Source: Agrobacterium vitis
GTDB taxonomy: Bacteria > Pseudomonadota > Alphaproteobacteria > Rhizobiales > Rhizobiaceae
Assembly: GCF_037039395.1 (NCBI RefSeq)
Contig: NZ_CP146242.1
Coordinates: 496,001 to 560,000, forward strand
Direction: 5' to 3'
Length of the DNA: 64,000 bases
Below the pieces are notes generated by a model. It saw only the letters and a program-made list of their open reading frames with translations. It was not told the origin of the DNA and did not search any database. Shown here one piece after another: positions 44,585 to 53,703 of this stretch (position 1 is the stretch's first letter; each line of letters begins with the position of its first letter). The position numbers were made by a program, and so were the translations under genes.

Positions 44585-45643
44585 ATGGCCACCGTTTCCA
44601 GTTTCGAAAGCCTCGAACATCCCCGCAAGGCCGATCTCCGGCAGTTTGCCCTGCTGTTCCAGCCCTTGTTTCAATACTCGTCCGAAGAGGCCCGGCGCGA
44701 TGCCGTGGCGGCGCTGTCGCAATCGCCCAATGTGCCGGAAGCCGTCGCATTTTTCATCGCCAGCCAGCCGCTCGCCATTGCCGCACCATTCCTGATCGCA
44801 TCGCCCTGTCTGTCAGATGAATTGCTCATCACCATCGCCCGCACCCAGGGCGTAAATCATGCCCGCACCATCGTGCGCCGCGAAGATTTGTCGCCCGCCG
44901 TCATCGATGCACTGGCCGGCCTGCGCTTCATCGACCCGTTGCCCGAGCCCGCCCAGCACGTGGACAACGAAGATATTGTCCAGGACATGATGGAAGCGCC
45001 GCCGCGCGCCATTCGCCTCAGGCCCGACGCGGCTGCCAAGCCTGAAAACATACCCGCTCTCGCCCCTGAGGATGCGGCGGAAGAACAGACGGTGGCGCAG
45101 GAGCCAGATCAACTCTCCGTAGAGACGCGGGAGCAAGATCCGACACACAATCCGACACACAATCCGGCAAGGGCACAACGCGAGGAAGCCTTGCGTCAGA
45201 CCTTGAAGGCGCTGGACCGTCACCTCAACCGCCAGGACCACGACCGGCTGGGCCGGCTCAATCTCAGCCCCGTGCAGGCGGCCCTGCTGGTGCGTTTTGC
45301 CCGAGAAAACGAAGCGGGCAGTTTTGCCACGGCCTTGGCCGATGCGCTGTCTTCAAGCCGCTGGCTGGCCGAACGTATCCTGCTCGACACCTCCGGCCAG
45401 CAGCTGGCCACGACGCTGACCGGCCTTGCCATGGCCATTCCCGACATGATTTTCATACTGACCCGGCTCTATCCCCATCTCAGCCAATTGCAGCAGGGCG
45501 AACCGCGCGTCGCCAGACTGATCGCCGCGCTCGACGGCAGGGACTGCGAAAAGCGCATCGATGCCTGGCTCAGGGCCGATCGCTATACCTATCAAAGCAG
45601 CCAGAGCGACATCCAGCCATCGGCAATACCCGCTTCCCGTTGA
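44585..45643 (+). CDS. DUF2336 domain protein
   Basis: The 352-residue product has helical repeats in its first 110 residues (SSEEARRDAVAALSQSPNVPEAVAFFIAS) and a Pro/Glu-rich linker at about 120-200. A second helical part follows (NLSPVQAALLVRFARENEAGSFATALADAL and RLYPHLSQL), the arrangement of alphaproteobacterial DUF2336 proteins. The function is unknown. A short in-frame peptide repeat (DPTHNPTHNPA) lies in the linker. The ATG at 44585 is chosen at the start of conserved-looking sequence. Confidence 0.85.
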   Translation: MATVSSFESLEHPRKADLRQFALLFQPLFQYSSEEARRDAVAALSQSPNVPEAVAFFIASQPLAIAAPFLIASPCLSDELLITIARTQGVNHARTIVRREDLSPAVIDALAGLRFIDPLPEPAQHVDNEDIVQDMMEAPPRAIRLRPDAAAKPENIPALAPEDAAEEQTVAQEPDQLSVETREQDPTHNPTHNPARAQREEALRQTLKALDRHLNRQDHDRLGRLNLSPVQAALLVRFARENEAGSFATALADALSSSRWLAERILLDTSGQQLATTLTGLAMAIPDMIFILTRLYPHLSQLQQGEPRVARLIAALDGRDCEKRIDAWLRADRYTYQSSQSDIQPSAIPASR

Positions 45644-45650
45644 AAATGCT

Positions 45651-45669
45651 GCATAATTCCTTAAATCGG
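45651..45669. repeat. Fragment of the RIME-like repeat
   Basis: GCATAATTCCTTAAATCGG is the reverse complement of the second palindrome arm at about 42677-42695. It lies directly after the DUF2336 stop. The following bases (about 45696-45725) resemble another common rhizobial intergenic motif. Confidence 0.5.
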
Positions 45670-45759
45670 CATCGATTCAATGACGCCGCTGTATGTCCGT
45701 GAAAAGTGGAAAACGGTTTTCCTGAAGAGACAATCGGCAGCAATAAGCGAAGCTGCCCT

Positions 45760-46116
45760 TCAGCTTCCCTCGCCAACCAGCGACAAAAGACCGTCCAACT
45801 GGTCGATCTCGATTTCCACCAGCCACAGATCCGGATCGAAACGGCGCTCGCGCTCCATCAGCGCCGCGACCTCGCAGGCATCGACCCTGTCCAGGCGGCG
45901 CTCGAAACGGCGGTCGCCTGACATTTCGGCGTCATCGGTCTCAATCAGGCTTTGGGGGGCGGGAGCGTAAAGACTTTCCAGACCATCGCGAAACCGCTGG
46001 CGCAGGAAGATGGCGCCCGCCTGGTCCATGCCCTTATGTTCCACAGCGGCAAAGCCGCCGGCGGAAAACACGCGGCGGATGATGGCGGCGACGAAAATAT
46101 CGGAGCGAAGGCGCAT
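45760..46116 (-). CDS. DUF1491 family protein
   Basis: The 118-residue product has the DUF1491 pattern MRLRSDIFVAAIIRRVFSAGGFAAVEHKG, then GAIFLRQR and the C-terminal RRFDPDLWLVEIE. These are small cytoplasmic alphaproteobacterial proteins of unknown function. It converges with the DUF2336 gene. Confidence 0.9.
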   Translation of the reverse strand: MRLRSDIFVAAIIRRVFSAGGFAAVEHKGMDQAGAIFLRQRFRDGLESLYAPAPQSLIETDDAEMSGDRRFERRLDRVDACEVAALMERERRFDPDLWLVEIEIDQLDGLLSLVGEGS

Positions 46117-46177
46117 CCCGCCTGTCTATAGACAGGATGGGCGGAAAGAAAGGCACCTTTCACAGGGATGATCGAGA

Positions 46178-46813
46178 TTATTCGGCCTTGTCGCGCATCA
46201 GGGTCCGCATCACCATATCGACATGGGCCTCCATATAGACCTTTTGGTCAAGTGGTCTGCGTTGCGCAAACAGGATCGACCAGAGATTGAAGTGAATGGC
46301 CGGGCCAATCAGCACATCGGGAAAGGAAGCGGCCGGACCTGGCAAAAATTCGCCAGCAGCGATGCCTCCCTCCACCAGCGTGCAGACCGTTTTCAAGAGA
46401 GGCGCAACGAATTCGTTATAATGCCTGTCTACAATATGGGGAAACCGGGTTCCCTCGCTCACCGTCAGACGCAGGAGTTCGCCACATTTGCAATCGCCGG
46501 CAATCATCTCATAGGTCATGCCGATCATTTGCTTCAATCGTTCGGCATGGGTGCCTTCCAATGTTTCAGCAGAAGCACGCAATTGGGACAAAGGCAGCGA
46601 CATCTGCCGGATGCTTTCCTCGAACAAGGCCTCCTTTGACGGAAAATAAAGATAAACTGTGCCCTTTGTAATGCCCAGTCGCAGAGCTACATCTTCCACA
46701 CGTGTCGCAGAAAAACCTTTGTCCAGGAATTCTTCAAATGCAGCTTCCAATATTTCCTGCGGGCGCTTCGCTTTCTGTTCGGCCCGGCTGATCGTTTTCA
46801 ATCGCTTTGCCAT
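46178..46813 (-). CDS. TetR-family repressor of the RND efflux operon
   Basis: The 211-residue regulator has an N-terminal TetR helix-turn-helix (GFSATRVEDVALRLGITKGTVYLYFPSKEALF). Its ligand-binding half has Cys residues near CKCGELLRLTVSEG and the usual helix packing. It is divergent from the two adaptor genes and the pump, and an operator-like palindrome lies between them, so it probably represses that operon and releases it on binding a pump substrate. Confidence 0.9.
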   Translation of the reverse strand: MAKRLKTISRAEQKAKRPQEILEAAFEEFLDKGFSATRVEDVALRLGITKGTVYLYFPSKEALFEESIRQMSLPLSQLRASAETLEGTHAERLKQMIGMTYEMIAGDCKCGELLRLTVSEGTRFPHIVDRHYNEFVAPLLKTVCTLVEGGIAAGEFLPGPAASFPDVLIGPAIHFNLWSILFAQRRPLDQKVYMEAHVDMVMRTLMRDKAE

Positions 46814-46924
46814 GACCGTTTTCCTTGAGGTTTGAGCGAGCGGACTTGCGTAAGGCGGTGGAGCGAAAGCCCCGGCACTCCGCTTTCGATTACTATACCG
46901 GTAACCATCGCTCCGGCAACTATA

Positions 46925-46953
46925 TTGACTAACCGTACAGTCATTGGTATCTA
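46925..46953 (+). promoter_or_regulatory. Promoter with overlapping TetR-type operator for the RND operon
   Basis: TTGACT (46925-46930) and TATCTA (46948-46953), 17 bases apart, form a good sigma-70-type promoter directed at the adaptor genes. The palindrome TGACT-N8-AGTCA (46926-46943) covers the -35 element and spacer, with an inner ACCGTAC core like other TetR-family operators of efflux pumps. Binding there would block RNA polymerase. Confidence 0.6.
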
Positions 46954-46992
46954 CTCGAAACGACCCGTGAATGCAATGGTGGGGACCTCACA

Positions 46993-48066
46993 GTGCGGTT
47001 ACAAACGACTTTATCCGGACTGGCTTGCGTCCTGCTCGCCGTGTTTCTGGCAGGCTGTAATGAAAAGACCGAGAGCCAGTCTTCGCCGCGCAGCGTCACG
47101 GTGACCAAGGCCCAAACCACGCAGTACCAGCCCTCGGTGGAAATCTCCGGATCGGTGAAGGCGCGGGTACAGTCCGACCTGTCGTTTCGCACGGCTGGCC
47201 GGGTGATCGAGCGCCATGTCGATGTCGGCGACCGGGTCAAGGCGGGCGACGTCCTGGCCCTGCTCGACAATACCGAGCAGAAGGCCGATATCGCCGTTGC
47301 CCAGGCCGGGCTGGAATCGGCCCAGGCGACGATGCGCCAGAAGAAATTGGCCTTCGACCGCTACAAGGTGCTGATCCAGACCAACACCATTGCCCAATCC
47401 ACTTTCGACCAGGCCCGCGAGGATCTCGCCACGGCTCAAGGGTCGTTGCAGACCGCGCAGGCCAATCTGGCCACCGCCCAGGATGCGATGACCTATACGC
47501 AGTTGAAGGCCGATGCCGACGGCATCATCACCTCGCGCAGCATCGAGGTGGGACAGGTGGTTTCGGCAGCGCAGGCGGCCCTGACGCTTGCCCATGACGG
47601 ACCGCGCGATGCGGTGTTCGACATGTTCGAAGCGTTTTTCCTGGAAGGTGCGCCATCCGAGACCGTCGAGGTCTCGCCGATCGGCGACCGCGCCAATGCC
47701 AAGGACGGCAAGATCCGCGAAGTCTCTCCGGCCATCGACACCAGCGCTGGCACCATCCGCATCAAGGTCGCCCTGCCCGCGGATACGCAATGGTCGCTCG
47801 GCACGACTGTCGTCGGACGGTTCCGCGCCCAGCCGCAGCAGGGCATCGTGCTCCCCTGGAGCGCCATGGCCTCGGCCAATGGCCAGCCCGCAGTCTGGGC
47901 GGTCAACACCGCCGATAGCTCCGTCAGGCTGCGTAAGATCGACATTGCCCGCTACCGCGTCGGCGATTTCGTGGTGGCATCCGGTGTCGCGCCCGGGGAC
48001 ATAATCGTCACCGACGGCGGCAAGTTTCTGACGGACGGCCAGGTCGTGGCCTTTAAGGAAAAGTGA
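46993..48066 (+). CDS. RND efflux periplasmic adaptor lipoprotein (first of two)
   Basis: This 357-residue membrane fusion protein links the RND pump to an outer-membrane channel. Its GTG start gives a lipoprotein signal (LACVLLAVFLAGC, lipobox Cys at about 23). A barrel-sandwich lipoyl domain (GRVIERHVDVGDRVKAGDVLA) surrounds a helical hairpin (about 85-155), and a beta-barrel and C-terminal domain follow. It is the first gene of the operon. Confidence 0.93.
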   Translation: MRLQTTLSGLACVLLAVFLAGCNEKTESQSSPRSVTVTKAQTTQYQPSVEISGSVKARVQSDLSFRTAGRVIERHVDVGDRVKAGDVLALLDNTEQKADIAVAQAGLESAQATMRQKKLAFDRYKVLIQTNTIAQSTFDQAREDLATAQGSLQTAQANLATAQDAMTYTQLKADADGIITSRSIEVGQVVSAAQAALTLAHDGPRDAVFDMFEAFFLEGAPSETVEVSPIGDRANAKDGKIREVSPAIDTSAGTIRIKVALPADTQWSLGTTVVGRFRAQPQQGIVLPWSAMASANGQPAVWAVNTADSSVRLRKIDIARYRVGDFVVASGVAPGDIIVTDGGKFLTDGQVVAFKEK

Positions 48067-48067
48067 C

Positions 48068-49162
48068 ATGCGCCTCTACCGTCCAATCATCACCCTTCCC
48101 TTTCTGCTTGCCCTGGCGCTTGCCGCCGGTTGCAGCGAGAAGGACGACCAGCAGGCCGCAGGGCCACGTCCTGTCCGCTCGATAACCGTCAAGGCCGAGC
48201 GCCTGTCGGGGGTCAGCTTTGCCGGTGTGGTCCAGGCGCGGGTCGAAACCGATCTCGCCTTCCGCACACTTGGCCGGGTGATCCTGCGCAAGGCAGAAGT
48301 CGGCGATCTCGTTCACAAGGGCGACGTGGTCTCCGAAATCGATCCGCTGGCGCTGCAATTTGCCGTCAACAGCGCCGAGGCCGACCTGCGCAATGCCCAG
48401 GCGGCCTATGAGAATGCCCAGATCACCGAAAAGCGCCGCCGCACGCTCGCCACCATCAATGCCGGCAGCGTCGCCGATTTCGAAGTGGCCGAACAGGGCC
48501 TGAAATCGGCCGAGGGAAGCCTCAACCAGGCCAAGGCCAAGCTGGACAAGGCCCGCGAGCAATTGGGCTATGCGCGGCTGCAGGCGGAATTCGACGGCGT
48601 CGTCACGTCGGTATCCGTCGAAGTCGGGCAGACGGTAACCGCCGGGCAGACGGTGATGAAAGTCGCGCGGCTCGACCAGCGCGACGTGATCGTCGATGTG
48701 CCGGAAGGACGGATCGGCGCACTGAAGGAAGGCACGAAGTTCAGCGTGGCGCTACAGCTCGATCCCACCAAGCAGGCCATCGGCACGCTGCGCGAGATCG
48801 GCCCGGAAGCCGATGCGGAAACCCGCACCCACCGGCTGAAGATCGCCATCAATGACGCCCCCGAGGTGTTCCGTCTCGGCGCAGTGGTGACCGCGACCGC
48901 AAGCCGTGATGAAGAGGACGGCGTCATCCTGCTACCGTTGACCGCCATCCTCAGGAAAGACGGCGCGACCGGCGTCTGGGTGATCGACCGGGCCAATGCC
49001 ACGGTCGCCCTGCGCAAGGTCGTCCTTGATGACGCCACCACCGACGGCACCCGCGTGAAGGTCCTGTCCGGATTGAAGGAGGGCGAGCAGGTTGCCGTCG
49101 CCGGCGCCAACCAGCTTGCCGAGGGACAAAAGATCAAGACCGATGAGGAGCCGCGCCCGTGA
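48068..49162 (+). CDS. RND efflux periplasmic adaptor lipoprotein (second of two)
   Basis: This is a second, distinct 364-residue adaptor with its own lipoprotein signal (LPFLLALALAAGC). Its lipoyl domain has GRVILRKAEVGDLVHKGDVV and its hairpin has EKRRRTLATINAGSVADFEVAEQGL. It is one base after the first adaptor, and its stop overlaps the pump's GTG start (GTGA). Pairs of adaptors can work as a mixed hexamer with one pump. Confidence 0.93.
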   Translation: MRLYRPIITLPFLLALALAAGCSEKDDQQAAGPRPVRSITVKAERLSGVSFAGVVQARVETDLAFRTLGRVILRKAEVGDLVHKGDVVSEIDPLALQFAVNSAEADLRNAQAAYENAQITEKRRRTLATINAGSVADFEVAEQGLKSAEGSLNQAKAKLDKAREQLGYARLQAEFDGVVTSVSVEVGQTVTAGQTVMKVARLDQRDVIVDVPEGRIGALKEGTKFSVALQLDPTKQAIGTLREIGPEADAETRTHRLKIAINDAPEVFRLGAVVTATASRDEEDGVILLPLTAILRKDGATGVWVIDRANATVALRKVVLDDATTDGTRVKVLSGLKEGEQVAVAGANQLAEGQKIKTDEEPRP

Positions 49163-52100
49163 AGAAATTTAACCTGTCGGACTGGGCGCTCGAACATCGT
49201 TCCCTCGTCTGGTATTTCATGATGGTGTTTTCGCTGGCCGGCGTGCTCGCTTATATCGGCCTTGGGCGTGAGGAAGATCCGTCCTTCACCATCAAGACCA
49301 TGGTGGTTCAGGCCCAATGGCCCGGCGCCTCCGCCCAGGAAGTCACCCAGCAGATCACCGACCGGATCGAGAAGAAGCTGCAGGAGCTGGAATCGCTCGA
49401 CTATACCAGGTCGATCACCACGGCTGGCCAGACCATCGTCTTCGTCAACCTGCTCGATACCACCAAGGCCCGCGACGTGCCCGCCACGTGGCTGCGCGTG
49501 CGCAACATGGTCCAGGATGTCCAGGGCGACTTTCCCTCCGGTGTCGTCGGGCCGTTTTTCAACGACCGTTTCGGCGACGTCTACGGCAATATCTTCGCCT
49601 TCACCAGCGACGGCCTGACCCATCGGCAATTGCGCGATCTGGTCGAGAGCGCCCGCACCAAGCTGCTGACTGTGCCCAATATCGGCAAGGTGGATATTGT
49701 CGGCACCCAGGACGAGGCGATCTATCTCGAATTTTCCACCCGCAAGATTGCTGCCCTCGGCATTGACCAGTCGGCGATCATCGCCACGCTTCAGGCCCAG
49801 AATGCCGTCACCCAGTCCGGCTTCATCGATGCCGGGCCGGAGCGGATCGCGCTTCGGGTCGGCGGGCGCTTCATTTCGGAAGACAGCCTGCGGTCGATCA
49901 ATCTCAAGGTCAATGATCGCTTCTTCCCGCTCACCGATGTCGCCACCATCAGCCGTGGCTATGCCGACCCGCCGACCAGCATGTTCCGGGTCAATGGCAA
50001 GCCGGCGATTGGCCTTGCCATCGGCATGAAGGCCGGCGCCAATCTGGTGAATTTCGGCAAGGCGCTGGACAAGACCATGGCCGACGTCATCCAGGACCTT
50101 CCGGTCGGCGTTTCCGTCGACCGGGTCGCCGATCAGCCAGCGGTGGTGGAGGAAGCGGTTTCCAGCTTCACCCATGCGCTGTTCGAGGCGATCGTCATCG
50201 TGCTGGCCATCAGCTTCATCAGCCTTGGCCTGCGCGCCGGACTGGTGGTGGCGATTTCGATCCCGCTGGTTCTGGCGATCACCTTCCTGTTCATGCAATA
50301 TGCCGGCATATCGCTGCAGCGCATCTCGCTCGGCGCCCTGATCATCGCGCTCGGGCTTTTGGTCGACGATGCGATGATTGCCGTGGAAATGATGGTGGCG
50401 CGGCTGGAAGTGGGCGACAGCCTGCGCAAGGCCGCCACCCATGTCTATACCTCGACCGCCTTCCCGATGCTGACCGGAACGCTCGTCACCGTCGCCAGCT
50501 TCATCCCGGTCGGGCTGAACAACAGCAATGCGGGCGAATTCACCTTCTCGCTGTTCGTCGTCATCGCCGTGTCGCTGGTGGTCTCCTGGGTGGTGGCGGT
50601 GCTGTTCACGCCGCTTCTGGGCGTCACCATGCTGCCGAAGACCATGAAGAAGCATGCCGACCACAAGGGCTGGTTTGCCAGGCTGTTTGCCAGCATGCTC
50701 CACTTTTGCCTGCGCTGGCGCTGGCTGACCATCGTTGCGACGATCGGCGCCTTCGCCCTCTCGCTCTATGGCATGACCCATGTGCAGCAGCAGTTCTTCC
50801 CCAGCTCCGACCGCCCGGAACTGATCGTCGACTGGAACCTGCCGCAAAACAGCTCCATCGACGAAACCAACCGGCAGATGGCCAGGTTCGAACAGGAGCA
50901 ATTGGCCAACAACCCGGATATCGACCATTGGTCGACCTATGTCGGCCGGGGCGCGCCGCGCTTCATCCTGTCTTTCGACGTGCAGCCGGATAACATTACC
51001 TTCGGCCAGATGGTCATCGTCACCAAGGGGCTGGACGTGCGCGACAAGCTGCGCCAGCAGTTCCAGGCCTATCTGAGCCAGACCTTCCCCGGCACCGATG
51101 CCTATGTAAAGCTGCTGGATATCGGACCGCCGGTCGGCAAGCCGGTGCAATACCGCGTATCCGGCCCCGACATCCAGAAGGTGCGCGATTATGCGGGCAA
51201 GCTGGCCGCCATTGTCGGCACCCACCCGCTGCTCACCAATATCGCCTTCAACTGGTATGAACCGGCCCGGGTGCTAAAAGTGGATGTGTTGCAGGACAAG
51301 GCCCGTCAGCTCGGCGTCACCTCCGAAGACATCGCCCAGACCCTTAACAGGGTGGTCGAGGGATCGACCGTCACCAAGGTTCGTGACGACATCTACCTGA
51401 TCAATGTCGTCAGCCGTGCCGAAAAGAAGGATCGCGGTTCCGTCGAAACGCTGGTCGACCTGCAACTGCCGAGCAGCAACGGCCAGTCTATCCCGCTGTC
51501 GTCGGTCGCCACCTTCCATTACGAACTGGAGCAGCCGACCATCTGGCGGCGCGACCGCATGCCAACGATCACCATCGAGGCCGCCGTCAACGGCCCGACC
51601 CAGCCCGCGACGATCGTCAACGCGCTGAGCGGCAAGGTCACCGAGTTCGCCAAGGCGCTTCCGGCAGGCTATACCGTCAATATCGGCGGTGCGGTCGAAG
51701 AGAGCAACAAGTCGCAGGGGCCGATCATTCAGGTAGCACCCCTGATGCTGTTCATCATGGCAACGCTGCTGATGATCCAGTTGCAGAGCTTCCACCGGCT
51801 GTTCCTGGTGTTTTCCGTCGCCCCGCTGGCGCTGGTCGGCGTGGTGATCGCGCTACTCACCAGCAACGCGCCCCTTGGCTTCGTGGCGCTGCTCGGCGTG
51901 CTGGCGCTGATCGGCATCCTGATCCGAAACTCTGTCATCCTGGTGGTGCAGATCGAGGACCTGAGAAAATCGGGCGTTGCGGCCTTTGCGGCGGTGGTCG
52001 AGGCCACCGAACACCGGATGCGCCCGATCATGCTAACCGCCGCCGCCGCCACGCTGGCGCTGATCCCGATCTCGCGGCAGATCTTCTGGGGACCGATGGC

Positions 52101-52284
52101 CTTTGCCATGATGGGCGGCATCGTCGTCGGAACGGTGCTGACCCTGCTGTTCCTGCCCGCGCTGTACATCACCTGGTTCAGGATCAAGCCGGAGAAAAAC
52201 CAGGCACACAGCAATCACGCCTCCGATACCCATGGCCCCGACAACGGAGCCCCCGACAGCCATGCTATCGGAGCCGAGAAATAG
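49159..52284 (+). CDS. RND multidrug efflux permease (AcrB/MexB-like family)
   Basis: This is a 1041-residue inner-membrane proton-driven pump with two halves, each of six membrane helices and a large periplasmic loop. It starts FNLSDWALEHRSLVWYFMMVF. The GLLVDDAMIAVEMMVARLE block in helix 4 supplies the two proton-relay Asp residues, and HRMRPIMLTAAAATLALIPI is in the second half. The EED...GAP-type loop sequences match RND pumps with two adaptors. A His/Asp/Ala-rich tail ends the protein. The substrate cannot be told from sequence. Confidence 0.94.
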   Translation: MKKFNLSDWALEHRSLVWYFMMVFSLAGVLAYIGLGREEDPSFTIKTMVVQAQWPGASAQEVTQQITDRIEKKLQELESLDYTRSITTAGQTIVFVNLLDTTKARDVPATWLRVRNMVQDVQGDFPSGVVGPFFNDRFGDVYGNIFAFTSDGLTHRQLRDLVESARTKLLTVPNIGKVDIVGTQDEAIYLEFSTRKIAALGIDQSAIIATLQAQNAVTQSGFIDAGPERIALRVGGRFISEDSLRSINLKVNDRFFPLTDVATISRGYADPPTSMFRVNGKPAIGLAIGMKAGANLVNFGKALDKTMADVIQDLPVGVSVDRVADQPAVVEEAVSSFTHALFEAIVIVLAISFISLGLRAGLVVAISIPLVLAITFLFMQYAGISLQRISLGALIIALGLLVDDAMIAVEMMVARLEVGDSLRKAATHVYTSTAFPMLTGTLVTVASFIPVGLNNSNAGEFTFSLFVVIAVSLVVSWVVAVLFTPLLGVTMLPKTMKKHADHKGWFARLFASMLHFCLRWRWLTIVATIGAFALSLYGMTHVQQQFFPSSDRPELIVDWNLPQNSSIDETNRQMARFEQEQLANNPDIDHWSTYVGRGAPRFILSFDVQPDNITFGQMVIVTKGLDVRDKLRQQFQAYLSQTFPGTDAYVKLLDIGPPVGKPVQYRVSGPDIQKVRDYAGKLAAIVGTHPLLTNIAFNWYEPARVLKVDVLQDKARQLGVTSEDIAQTLNRVVEGSTVTKVRDDIYLINVVSRAEKKDRGSVETLVDLQLPSSNGQSIPLSSVATFHYELEQPTIWRRDRMPTITIEAAVNGPTQPATIVNALSGKVTEFAKALPAGYTVNIGGAVEESNKSQGPIIQVAPLMLFIMATLLMIQLQSFHRLFLVFSVAPLALVGVVIALLTSNAPLGFVALLGVLALIGILIRNSVILVVQIEDLRKSGVAAFAAVVEATEHRMRPIMLTAAAATLALIPISRQIFWGPMAFAMMGGIVVGTVLTLLFLPALYITWFRIKPEKNQAHSNHASDTHGPDNGAPDSHAIGAEK

Positions 52285-52285
52285 G

Positions 52286-53638
52286 ATGCCGACCCTCGGC
52301 TGGCTCAAGAACGGGAAGCGGGAACATGCCCGCTCTCCCTTGACCCATGAATATACCCTCCCGCCTTCCCCTTCCGTAAATGCGCCGGCCGCATGCGGAC
52401 CGGCAAGATCCAATCCCGCTTTTGCCGGACATGCCTTTATTCCCTTCCTCGTCATTCTCGTGCTGGGTGGCTGCGCGGGCCGTCCAGAAAGCGTGCTGAA
52501 GCCTGTGCCGGTTGCCAGCGACGCCAGTCAGGTGAATATGCTGGTGTTTACCACCCGCAAACCGGCGGACGATCCCGGCCTGCTTTATTCCGGTGATCGC
52601 GGCACGGCGATTTCGGTGAACAATGTGGTGGTTTCCATTCCCCCGGAACGCAATCGCAAGGTGGGTGAAGTGCAATGGCCGTCCCGTGTGCCCCCCAATC
52701 CGGAACATGATTTCGCGGTGCTGAAGGCCGATAAAGTCCCGACGGAATCCGAGGCTTTGCAGTGGTTCAACGCGACCCGGAACAAGAAGCGCCAGGCCGT
52801 GATCTTCGTGCATGGCTTCAACAATACATATTCGGATGCGGTTTTCCGCTTTGCCCAGATCGTCCATGATTCCGGCACGGACGCATCCCCGATCCTGTTC
52901 ACATGGCCATCGCGCGGCAGCGTGTTCGACTATCTCTACGACAAGGAAAGCACCACCTATTCCCGGCGGGCGCTGGAAGACCTGATCCTGCAAGCCTCGA
53001 AAAACCCCAATATCGGCGAGGTGACGATTATTTCCCATTCCATGGGCACATGGCTGACCATGGAAGCGTTGCGCGGCGTGGCGATGCGCACCGGCAGGGT
53101 TCCAGCCAAGGTCGGGAATGTCATTCTCGCCTCGCCGGATATCGATGTCGATGTGTTTCGTCGTCAGCTGATTGAAATGGGGGCAAGACGGCCGCATTTC
53201 ACCATCTTCACCTCCAACAAGGATAAGGCCTTGTTCGTGTCGCGGTGGCTGTCGGGCGGCGTCAACCGGGTCGGCGGCATGAGTCAGGCCGATCTGCAAC
53301 CGCTGGCCGCCGACATGAAAGTGCTCGGCATCACCGCCATCGACACCAGCAGCGTCGATAGCCACGATCCGCTGGGCCACACGGCCTTTGCCGATAGTCC
53401 GGAGATCATCCGCAATCTGGGCAAGAGCATCGCCGGACAATCCATGGAAGGCGGCCAAACCACCTTGGGCGATCGGGTCGGCCTGGTGGCAATCGGCACG
53501 GCCAATCTGGCCGGTTCGGCGGCCCGCACCGTGGTCACGGCTCCCATGGCGGTGATCAGCAACGATGCGCGTCAATCGCTCAAGCAGGAATTCTCGTCGG
53601 GGCAGAAACCCCTGATCAACGGAAAAATCGCCTATTAG
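52286..53638 (+). CDS. Alpha/beta hydrolase lipoprotein (DUF900 family)
   Basis: The 450-residue protein has an extended N-terminus and then FIPFLVILVLGGC, a lipobox-like signal whose Cys is about residue 62; the true start may be further in. The hydrolase domain has QAVIFVHGFNNTYSDAVFR and the nucleophile Ser252 in IISHSMGTWL, as in DUF900 esterase/lipase-like proteins. It follows the pump by one base in a different frame, so it may share its transcript. The substrate is unknown. Confidence 0.87.
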   Translation: MPTLGWLKNGKREHARSPLTHEYTLPPSPSVNAPAACGPARSNPAFAGHAFIPFLVILVLGGCAGRPESVLKPVPVASDASQVNMLVFTTRKPADDPGLLYSGDRGTAISVNNVVVSIPPERNRKVGEVQWPSRVPPNPEHDFAVLKADKVPTESEALQWFNATRNKKRQAVIFVHGFNNTYSDAVFRFAQIVHDSGTDASPILFTWPSRGSVFDYLYDKESTTYSRRALEDLILQASKNPNIGEVTIISHSMGTWLTMEALRGVAMRTGRVPAKVGNVILASPDIDVDVFRRQLIEMGARRPHFTIFTSNKDKALFVSRWLSGGVNRVGGMSQADLQPLAADMKVLGITAIDTSSVDSHDPLGHTAFADSPEIIRNLGKSIAGQSMEGGQTTLGDRVGLVAIGTANLAGSAARTVVTAPMAVISNDARQSLKQEFSSGQKPLINGKIAY

Positions 53639-53703
53639 AATTTGCTTTGGGAAAGTAGAAGCCGGGTTTCCGTCAGGAAATCCGGACAATCTGCGAAAGC
53701 TAC

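Noticed and set aside
48568..51225. 885-codon minus-strand frame opposite the RND genes
   Set aside because: It has His/Gln/Gly-rich composition typical of an antisense shadow of GC-rich code; the plus strand encodes intact adaptor and pump motifs.
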